In this document: one piece after another, positions 58,112-64,000 of the stretch
Layout: each line of letters starts with the position of its first letter
Numbering within the stretch: the first letter of the stretch is position 1
Assembly (NCBI GenBank): GCA_018057705.1
Contig: JAGPDF010000009.1
Coordinates: forward strand, 1 to 64,000
Direction of reading: 5' to 3'
Source: Thermoanaerobaculia bacterium
GTDB lineage: Bacteria > Acidobacteriota > Thermoanaerobaculia > Multivoradales > JAGPDF01
DNA length: 64,000 nucleotides
Position numbers and translations under genes: made by a program
The notes under the pieces: model-generated
What the model was told of the DNA's origin: nothing
The model's database searches: none
Seen by the model: only the letters and a program-made list of their open reading frames with translations

Positions 58112-59587
58112 GTGCCAATCTCGCTGCAAGGAGCGGGAGGGCCCCGCGTCAGGCGGCCGGATGAGTGGATGCGCGGCCCACTGCGGCGCTTCGTTCGGGG
58201 GCTCGCACGGCGCCGGGAGACCGCCCGACGCCGACAAGAGCACGAGGCCCTCCTTGCCGAGCTTTCTGCCGCGGGTCTCCCCGGTGATTCGGTCGGCGCC
58301 CCTCCGCGCCTGCTGGCGATCGGCTCCTGGGAGTTCCCGGTCTACTCCCAGAGCTTCGTCTATCAGGAGCTCGCGGCGCTCGTCGCGGCCGGTTTCGACG
58401 TTCGCATCGCCTGCACGGCGAGGGGGGAGCCCGAGGCGCTGCCTCCGCAGTGTGCAACGCTCGCCGGACGGACCCTGCGCCTGCCGTCCGAGCGCCAGAT
58501 CACGCGCCGCGACCTGGCGTACTTCCGACGCACGCGGCCGGCCGCCGTGACGCGCCTGCTGGCGCTCCTCGCCCAGGCGACCGGCCGGAGCGCCGCCGAG
58601 CTCGCGGCCGACGACCATCTGCTGCGTGCCTTCTCCTTCGCGCGGATCGCCGAGGCCTGGGGAGCCGATCTCGTCCACAGCTACTTCTTCTATGAGGGGA
58701 GCCTCGCCGCCTTCGTCGCGCAGCAGCTGCTCGGCCTGCCGCGCGGGATCACCTGCTACGCCGACCATCTCCTCGCCGACTACCGCCTGAAGCTGGTGGC
58801 GCAGCAGCTCGCTGTCGCCGATCTCGTGGTCGCGACCTCGGAGCGCGCCCGACGGGAGCTCGTCGACCTCGCCCCTGCCTGCGCGCCGCGGACGATCGTC
58901 AAGCCGAACGCGGTCGATGGCCACTATTTTGACCGCGCCGCGCGGGTCGAGCCGGCCCCCGGCGAGCCGTTCCGGCTGCTCTCGGTGGCGCGGATCGACC
59001 CCAAGAAGGGCCTGCAGGATCTGCTCGCGGCGGCGGCGGAGCTCGGCCGGCGGGAGATCGCGTTCGAGCTCGAGCTGGTGGGGGGAGTCGAGACGGGGTC
59101 GGAGGGCGGGGAGCTCGAGCTCGCCGGTCTGCACGCCGCAATCGCCGGCCTCGGGCTCGGCGGCGTCGTCGCGCTGCGCGGCTTCCTCCCGGCGGCCGGA
59201 GTGCGCGCCGCTCTCGCGGGGGCGCACCTCTTCGTCGCGCCCTATGTCGAGACTGCGCGCGGCGACAAGGACGGCATCCCGACGGCGGTTCTCGAGGCGA
59301 TGGCGACGGGGCTCGCGGTGGTGGCGACGCGCTCGGGTTCCCTCCCCGAGCTGATCGCGGACGGCGGGAACGGGCGCCTGGTCGAGCCGGGTTCGCCGGC
59401 GGAGCTCGCGGCGGCGATCGCCGGGCTCCTGGCCGCGCCCGGGGAGCGGGCGCGGCTCGGGGAGGCGGCCGCGCGAACGGTGCGCGAGCGTTTCTCGATC
59501 GAGGTCTGCGAGCCCGAGCTGGCGCGGCGTCTCGGCGCGCTGGCCGACGGCCGCCGGACGAAACCGGCGGCTACGCAGGCGACCTGA
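58112..59587 (+). CDS. GT4-family glycosyltransferase 5
   Basis: A 491-residue GT-B enzyme with a 65-residue basic N-terminal extension (RRFVRGLARRRETARRRQEH) before the first Rossmann strand LLAIGSWEFPVYSQSFVYQE. The donor domain has LLSVARIDPKKGLQDLL and TARGDKDGIPTAVLEAMATG, the E-x7-E region in the form typical of colanic-acid WcaL-like enzymes. The start is GTG 58112, directly after the previous stop with GAGGGGG upstream; ATG 58169 is an alternative. It ends the cluster, 4 nt from the convergent parvulin gene. Confidence 0.83.
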   Translation: MPISLQGAGGPRVRRPDEWMRGPLRRFVRGLARRRETARRRQEHEALLAELSAAGLPGDSVGAPPRLLAIGSWEFPVYSQSFVYQELAALVAAGFDVRIACTARGEPEALPPQCATLAGRTLRLPSERQITRRDLAYFRRTRPAAVTRLLALLAQATGRSAAELAADDHLLRAFSFARIAEAWGADLVHSYFFYEGSLAAFVAQQLLGLPRGITCYADHLLADYRLKLVAQQLAVADLVVATSERARRELVDLAPACAPRTIVKPNAVDGHYFDRAARVEPAPGEPFRLLSVARIDPKKGLQDLLAAAAELGRREIAFELELVGGVETGSEGGELELAGLHAAIAGLGLGGVVALRGFLPAAGVRAALAGAHLFVAPYVETARGDKDGIPTAVLEAMATGLAVVATRSGSLPELIADGGNGRLVEPGSPAELAAAIAGLLAAPGERARLGEAAARTVRERFSIEVCEPELARRLGALADGRRTKPAATQAT

Positions 59588-59591
59588 GGGG

Positions 59592-60629
59592 TCAGTTCTT
59601 CGGCAGCGACGGGGGAGCGGCGGGCGGCTCGGCGGGCTGCAGCGGGGCGATCGCCGCCAGTCCGGCGGCATCGACGGTGACTGGCATCGAAGTCAGGAGG
59701 CGCTCGAAGAAGCTCGCTCGTACCGCCTCGCGGCGCTCCTTCTGGATTCGGCTGCGGATGCCCGGCGCGAGCTTCTCGATCGGCGTTGGCGCGGCCTCTT
59801 CGCGCTCGACGAGCTTGAGGACGTACCAGCCCTTTTCGTGACGGCGGACCTCGGAAAGGGCGCCGGGCGCAGGAAGGGCGAAGGCGGCCTGGACGAGCTC
59901 GGCACCCCAGCGATACGACTCGGCCTGGCTTTCGTAGATCCAGCCGAGCTCGCCGCCGACATAGCGCGTCGCGGCATCTTCGGAGTAGCGCTTGGCGATC
60001 TCGCCGAAGTTCCGCGTCTCGGGCGGCAGCTTCGCCGCCTCGTCGCGGGCCGCGAGCAGCCGTTGCCGGGTCTTCTCGACCTGCGCGGCGTCGGCCTTGG
60101 CCGAGACCGCGAGGTAGATCCAGGCGGCGCGGATCCGCGCCGGCGTCAGGAACTCGTCACGGTGGGCTTCGTAGAAGGCCGCGACCTCCGCCGCCGTCAC
60201 TTCGATCTTCTCGAGCTCGGGATCGAGGTGGGTGCGCAGGTACTGCGTGGTCAGCATGCGCTCGATGGTCGCCCGGTACTCGGGATCCTGATCGAGCCCC
60301 TCCTCGCGCGCCTGCGCGAGGGCGGCGCGCTGCTGGATCATTTCGTCGAGCAACGCCTGGCGCTGCTCGACCGTGGCGAACTGACCGGGGATCCGCCCGC
60401 CGCGCCGCGCCATCTCGTCGCGGAACTCATCGACGGTGATCGGCTGGTCGCCGACCGTTGCCAGGACGACCTGGGGAGCGGCCGGCGGGATCGAAGGCGT
60501 TGCGACCGCCGTTTTCTCGGGCGCAGGCTGCGGCGCGGCAGCGGTCGCCGGTGGCGGTGTCGGGCCCGCAGCGCAGGCGGCCGTGAGCAGGAGAAGCGCG
60601 AGCCCGAGGCTGCGGTGAAGGGTCGTCAT
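59592..60629 (-). CDS. Parvulin-type peptidyl-prolyl isomerase lipoprotein
   Basis: A 345-residue lipoprotein: MTTLHRSLGLALLLLTAAC has a lipobox (LTAAC) and a Pro/Ala-rich tether. Residues about 60-150 resemble the SurA/PrsA N-terminal helical domain (VTVDEFRDEMARRGG-like, LLDEMIQQRAALAQAREEGL). Residues 165-285 hold a parvulin rotamase domain with FGEIAKRYSEDAATRYVGGE and KGWYVLKLVERE. It would assist folding of secreted or outer membrane proteins, plausibly including the giant proteins nearby. ATG 60629 has AAGGAG 9 nt upstream. Confidence 0.87.
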   Translation of the reverse strand: MTTLHRSLGLALLLLTAACAAGPTPPPATAAAPQPAPEKTAVATPSIPPAAPQVVLATVGDQPITVDEFRDEMARRGGRIPGQFATVEQRQALLDEMIQQRAALAQAREEGLDQDPEYRATIERMLTTQYLRTHLDPELEKIEVTAAEVAAFYEAHRDEFLTPARIRAAWIYLAVSAKADAAQVEKTRQRLLAARDEAAKLPPETRNFGEIAKRYSEDAATRYVGGELGWIYESQAESYRWGAELVQAAFALPAPGALSEVRRHEKGWYVLKLVEREEAAPTPIEKLAPGIRSRIQKERREAVRASFFERLLTSMPVTVDAAGLAAIAPLQPAEPPAAPPSLPKN

Positions 60630-60738
60630 GATCGAGGCTCCTTCGAAGAATCTGCCTCCCGTCCCGTGAGCGGTCGGAGGGGTCGCCGGCGGGCGCAACC
60701 GGAAGACCCGCCCCGTGCGGGTCACAGCTGGTTCCTGC

Positions 60739-62673
60739 TCAATTCGCGGCGGGGGCCGGGGTGAGCTCGCCGAGCTCGGTCTCGAGCCTCGCCCACTCGG
60801 TCATCCCCTCTTCGATCTTCGTGTTGAGCGTCTTCTGTTCCGCCTCGAGCTTCTTCACTTCGGTGGCGCCGGTCTTGTCGAAGAATCCGGGGTTGCAGAA
60901 CATCTCGTTGATGGCGTGGACGCGCGCCTCGGCCTTTTCGATCTCTGCGGTGAGCTTGTCGCGGCGATGGACGAGCGCCTTGAGGTGTTTGTCCTGCGCC
61001 GGCGTCTGCGGCCCGGCGGCCTTCTTTGCCGCCTCCTTCTTCTTGTCCTGGCGGGCGCGGGCGAGAACCACGTCGGCGTCGAGATGGTCGTCGCCGCAGC
61101 GCGCGAGGTAGTCCTCGTAACTGCCCTCGAAGTCGCGGATGCCGGTGTGGGTGATCTCCAGGATCCGGTTGGCGAGGCGGCTCACGAACCAGCGGTCGTG
61201 GGAGACGAAGAGGATGGTGCCGTCGTAGGCCTCGAGGCCCTCGACGAACGCCTCGATCGCCTCGAGGTCGAGATGGTTGGTCGGTTCGTCGAGCACCAGG
61301 ATGTTGGGCTTCTGCACCGAGAGCTTGGCCATCACGAGCCGCGCGGCCTCGCCGCCGGAGAGGGCGCGCAGCTGCTTGTAGACGTCGTCACCGCGGAAGA
61401 GGACCTCGGCGAGCTTGCCGCGCACGAAGCCGATCGTCTCGGAGGGCACGATCTCCCAGAGCCAGGCCTCGACGGACTGCTCGGAGGCGTCGACGAGCTC
61501 GCGGTGGTCCTGGGCGAAGTAGCCCGGCCAGGTCTCGTATCCCCACTCGACCTTGCCTGCGTCCGGCTCGACGACGCCCATGGCGATCTTCAAGAGGGTG
61601 GACTTGCCGATGCCGTTGGGACCGAGGATCGCCAACCGGTCGCCGCGCTGGACCCGCAGCGACACGTTGTTCAACACGCGATGCTCGCCGTAGCTCTTGG
61701 AGATCCCCTCGAGCTCGAGCACCTGGCGCCCCGACGGCCGGCGCTGTGTGAACTTGAAGGTCGGGTAGCGGCGCGACGTCTGGGGCAGGCGATCGATGAC
61801 GATCTTCTCGATCATCTTGACCTTGGACTGCGCCTGCCGCGCCTTGCTCGCCTTCGCCTTGAAGCGGTCGACGAACTCCTTGTGCTTGGCGATCTCGCCC
61901 TCGCGCTTCTCGATCTCGTGCTCCTTGCGGTCGCGCTCGGCGGCCTTCTGCTCCTCGAACTGCGTGTAGTTGCCGTGGTAGAGGAGGATGGTCTCGTAGT
62001 CGACGTCGAGGATGTGGGTCGAGATGTTGTCGAGAAAGCGGTGGTCGTGGGAGATCACCACCGCACAGCCCTTGTAGGCCATGAGGAACTTCTCGAGCCA
62101 GCGGATGGTCAGGATGTCGAGATGGTTGGTCGGCTCGTCGAGGAGCAGGATGTCGGGGTCGGAGGCGAGCACCTGGGCGAGCAGCACGCGCAGCTTGAAG
62201 CCGCCGGAGAGCACCGACAGTGTCTCTTTGTGGACGTTGGTCGGAATTCCCAGCCCCTCGAGGATCTCGGCGGCGTGCGGTTCGAGCGAGTAGCCGTCGT
62301 TGTGGAGGATGAACTCCTCGACGTCGGCGTAGCGGTCGGAGTCGAAATCGCCGTCCATATGGGCGAGCAGGCGCTCGCGCTCCTCGAGGGCGTCCCAGAC
62401 GTCCTTCTTGCCCATCATCGCGACGTTGACGATCGGCACGTCCTCGTACTGGAAGTGGTCCTGCTTCAGGACGCCCATGCGGGCGCGCCGCGGCATGTTG
62501 ATGATGCCGTCGGAGGCGACTTCGTCGCCGGCGAGGATCTTCAAGAACGTCGACTTGCCGGAACCGTTGGCGCCCACCAGGCCGTAACGGGATCCCGCAT
62601 TCAACTGGAAGGAGGCGCCCTCGAAGAGGGTATCGCCGCCGAAGGCTTTGGCCAGGTTGGTGATCGAAATCAT
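60739..62673 (-). CDS. ABC-F family ATPase (YbiT-like)
   Basis: A 644-residue soluble protein with two ABC cassettes and no membrane segment. Cassette 1: Walker A GANGSGKST (34-42), signature LSGGFKLRV, Walker B DILLLDEPTNHLD. The basic linker (about 240-310) is the P-site tRNA interaction motif region of ABC-F proteins. Cassette 2: GPNGIGKST, LSGGEAARL, NILVLDEPTNHLD. A charged coiled-coil C-terminal extension (about 545-635) follows. ABC-F proteins act on ribosomes in translation regulation or antibiotic protection. TAGAAT lies 11 nt upstream of ATG 62673. Confidence 0.9.
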   Translation of the reverse strand: MISITNLAKAFGGDTLFEGASFQLNAGSRYGLVGANGSGKSTFLKILAGDEVASDGIINMPRRARMGVLKQDHFQYEDVPIVNVAMMGKKDVWDALEERERLLAHMDGDFDSDRYADVEEFILHNDGYSLEPHAAEILEGLGIPTNVHKETLSVLSGGFKLRVLLAQVLASDPDILLLDEPTNHLDILTIRWLEKFLMAYKGCAVVISHDHRFLDNISTHILDVDYETILLYHGNYTQFEEQKAAERDRKEHEIEKREGEIAKHKEFVDRFKAKASKARQAQSKVKMIEKIVIDRLPQTSRRYPTFKFTQRRPSGRQVLELEGISKSYGEHRVLNNVSLRVQRGDRLAILGPNGIGKSTLLKIAMGVVEPDAGKVEWGYETWPGYFAQDHRELVDASEQSVEAWLWEIVPSETIGFVRGKLAEVLFRGDDVYKQLRALSGGEAARLVMAKLSVQKPNILVLDEPTNHLDLEAIEAFVEGLEAYDGTILFVSHDRWFVSRLANRILEITHTGIRDFEGSYEDYLARCGDDHLDADVVLARARQDKKKEAAKKAAGPQTPAQDKHLKALVHRRDKLTAEIEKAEARVHAINEMFCNPGFFDKTGATEVKKLEAEQKTLNTKIEEGMTEWARLETELGELTPAPAAN

Positions 62674-62684
62674 AGGAACCGAGG

Positions 62685-62690
62685 ATTCTA
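62685..62690 (-). promoter_or_regulatory. Candidate -10 box TAGAAT for the ABC-F gene
   Basis: TAGAAT on the minus strand ends 11 nt before ATG 62673. This is the closest match to the sigma-70 -10 consensus in the right-hand part of the window. Confidence 0.4.
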
Positions 62691-62814
62691 TCAGCCGCGC
62701 CCGCCCGACCCTCGGCGCCCCGGGGAGCTTCGTCCACCGGCGTCGGTTTGGCGGCCGATCGGACCGCCGTTAGAGTGACCGGCCATGGGCCCCGGCGGGC
62801 CCCGGGAGAGGGCC

Positions 62815-63303
62815 ATGGCGACGTCGAAGAAGGGACTGTGGAAGAAAGGGCGCGGTAAGCTGGGCGTATTCGAGCCGTTGATCGGCTCCTGGGAGGCGGA
62901 GGCCGAGTCGCCGATGGGACGTATCCGCTGCACGCGGACGTTCTCGCGCATTCTGGGCGGCCACCGCGTTCTGCTCGAAGCGCGATGGCTCATCGGCGAC
63001 AAGGTCTACGCGGAGCACGCGATCTACGGCGTTGACGACTCCGGCGCGCTCGCCTTCTGGTCGTTCACGTCCGACGGCAAGCGCTCGCAGGGAACGATCG
63101 CCGACGGCACGGACGTCCATCCCGAAGCGATCGCTTTCGAAGCCCGGATGCCGGCCGGCCTGGCGCGCATGGTCTACTGGCCGGAGGCCGATGGCGCCAC
63201 GAGCTGGGCCGTCGAATCGAAGACCAAGAAGGGCTGGAACCGCTTCACCCACCACCACTACGTGGCCGCCGCCGCCCGGCCAGCGTCCGCAGACGGCCAT
63301 TGA
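62815..63303 (+). CDS. Small DUF1579/calycin-like protein of unknown function
   Basis: A 162-residue cytoplasmic protein. FEPLIGSWEAEAESPMG is like the opening LxGxWxGEG of DUF1579 and lipocalin-like proteins, followed by alternating strands (RTFSRILGGHRVLLEARWLI, ALAFWSFTSDGKRSQGTIAD) consistent with a beta-barrel. A binding function is likely, but the ligand is unknown. ATG 62815 has GGGAGAG 6-7 nt upstream; an ATG at 62785, 8 nt after a TAGAGT box, would add ten residues. Confidence 0.65.
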   Translation: MATSKKGLWKKGRGKLGVFEPLIGSWEAEAESPMGRIRCTRTFSRILGGHRVLLEARWLIGDKVYAEHAIYGVDDSGALAFWSFTSDGKRSQGTIADGTDVHPEAIAFEARMPAGLARMVYWPEADGATSWAVESKTKKGWNRFTHHHYVAAAARPASADGH

Positions 63304-63465
63304 ATGGCGACGGCAGGCCCGCGAAGAGGCCCACGCGCGCGAGAACAACGGCATCGTCACACGTGCTCGCGAGCTCTCTCCCCAGAGCTATGATCGCGCC
63401 GAACCCACCCGCAGTCGATCGACCGGGGGCCCCGATGACGAAATACGCTTCCCGCAATAAAGGCG

Positions 63466-63517
63466 TCGTAACACCAAACTCCCGTCGCAGTGTTAGCCGC
63501 TCAATCGGTAGTTAGAC
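63466..63517 (+). other. Candidate integron recombination site upstream of the SMI1/KNR4 gene
   Basis: GTTAGAC (63511-63517) fits the GTTRRRY core where cassettes join. TAACACC (63469-63475) pairs with GGTAGTTA (63507-63514), leaving one unpaired A, as in the stems of attC sites. It is short (about 52 nt) and its left core (TCGTAAC) mismatches RYYYAAC at one position, so it may be a degenerate attC or attI. Confidence 0.4.
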
Positions 63518-63530
63518 ATCAGGGAGACCG

Positions 63531-63974
63531 GTGTTGACGACCTGGAGAGAGCGATGGGGCGCACAGGCGAACGAGTTGACATTTTGTGCGCCCGCTTCGG
63601 AGACAGCTGTCCAGGAGATCATCCAGAAGCTTGGTCCCGGCGTTCCAGAAGATCTCGTCTCGGTTCTTCGCGAATCGAACGGTGTTCTCGGGCCATACTC
63701 CCTCGACCTCGTATGGTCGGCCGAGCGAATCTTGCGCGACAATCTGGACTTTAGGTCTAATCGAGAGTTCCAGGCGCTCTACATGTCCTTCGATTCGGCG
63801 ATGTTTTTTGGAGATGGCGGAAACGGAGATCAGTTCTTCTTCCCAGTCCTCGGCTCTGGCGATGTTCGATCTGAGGTGTTCGTGTGGAATCACGAGGACG
63901 ACAGCAGAACCTGGGTGGCTCAGACACTCGAGATCTTCGTCATGTGGTATCTCGATGGCACGATCAAGATCTAG
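63531..63974 (+). CDS. SMI1/KNR4 (SUKH) family protein, probable integron cassette gene
   Basis: A 147-residue cytoplasmic protein of the SUKH superfamily: FCAPASETAVQEIIQKLGPG opens the helix pair, VPEDLVSVLRESNGVLGPY is the family hallmark (P..L...L...NG), and a Phe-rich centre FGDGGNGDQFFFPVLGSGDV with VFVWNHEDD and a final helix follow. SUKH proteins are often immunity proteins against contact-dependent toxins and are common in integron cassettes. GTG 63531 has AGGGAG 4-5 nt upstream. The gene is clearly poorer in GC than its neighbours, with T-rich codons, indicating transfer. Confidence 0.78.
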   Translation: MLTTWRERWGAQANELTFCAPASETAVQEIIQKLGPGVPEDLVSVLRESNGVLGPYSLDLVWSAERILRDNLDFRSNREFQALYMSFDSAMFFGDGGNGDQFFFPVLGSGDVRSEVFVWNHEDDSRTWVAQTLEIFVMWYLDGTIKI

Positions 63975-63989
63975 GTGTGTCGGCCTGCT

Positions 63990-63996
63990 GCCTAAC
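63990..63996 (+). other. Candidate attC left core GCCTAAC at the window edge
   Basis: GCCTAAC fits the RYYYAAC consensus that opens attC sites and lies 15 nt after the stop of the SUKH gene, the usual place. The rest of the site would lie beyond the window. Confidence 0.4.
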
Positions 63997-64000
63997 CAGT

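Noticed and set aside
63245-63457. Small minus-strand frame before the cassette
   Set aside because: It overlaps the end of the gene at 62815, has no ribosome-binding site and no recognisable features.
63304-63510. Integrase gene or complete attI next to the cassette
   Set aside because: No tyrosine recombinase frame exists on either strand in this interval or in the adjoining genes.

Overview
This is 64 kb of very GC-rich, gene-dense bacterial chromosome. It carries ECF sigma control, long secreted proteins built from DUF11, YVTN/lactonase-like, SBBP, delta-60, CSLREA and Calx-beta modules, and a recurring C-terminal tail of the form [IL]F-[AT]-D-G-[FV]-E-S-G-x(3-4)-W-[ST]. That combination suggests a soil or sediment Gram-negative, perhaps an Acidobacteriota of the Thermoanaerobaculia type. 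The taxonomic call is an inference from gene style; no rRNA or marker gene is present. Several genes have a TAnnnT box 6-9 nt before the start codon and no Shine-Dalgarno, suggesting leaderless transcripts.

Layout. 1-20.3 kb is a housekeeping/accessory mix: a partial DASS-type transporter, a SnoaL-like exported protein, an FmdB zinc ribbon protein, a delta-60 secreted protein, an erythrin-VIT1 iron transporter whose promoter and 5' end are duplicated 1.65 kb upstream, a CSLREA/beta-helix secreted protein, an M1 aminopeptidase, an exported amidohydrolase, an exported Ntn hydrolase, a DUF2231 membrane protein, a DUF885 hydrolase, a RubisCO-like protein translationally coupled to a cupin, a small membrane protein and an esterase. 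A minus-strand operon then encodes an ECF sigma factor, a membrane anti-sigma-like protein and two exported HEAT-repeat proteins.

20.5-49.5 kb is the most unusual part: four closely spaced genes for secreted proteins of about 4849, 591, 2850 and 1289 residues. The first is a chain of about 13 DUF11 domains in which six have a complete beta-propeller, or a double one, inserted inside the domain. Five insertions sit between two cysteines of the same loop and one sits in a different loop. The first and fourth proteins share a C-terminal module and the FADGFESG tail. The second and third lack the tail; the third ends in a long helical region followed by a beta-rich domain.

49.5-59.6 kb continues on the same strand with almost no gaps as a polysaccharide cluster: five GT4 glycosyltransferases, one ExoA-like GT2 and an O-antigen ligase/polymerase with a TPR tail. 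The secreted proteins and the glycan genes could form one transcription unit of about 39 kb, which would fit a cell-surface or matrix system. 59.6-62.7 kb (minus strand) holds a parvulin-type lipoprotein and an ABC-F ATPase. The right edge holds a small hypothetical protein and then a lower-GC SMI1/KNR4 (SUKH) gene flanked by GTTAGAC and GCCTAAC core sites, as expected for an integron gene cassette. I saw no rRNA, tRNA, CRISPR array or transposase gene.
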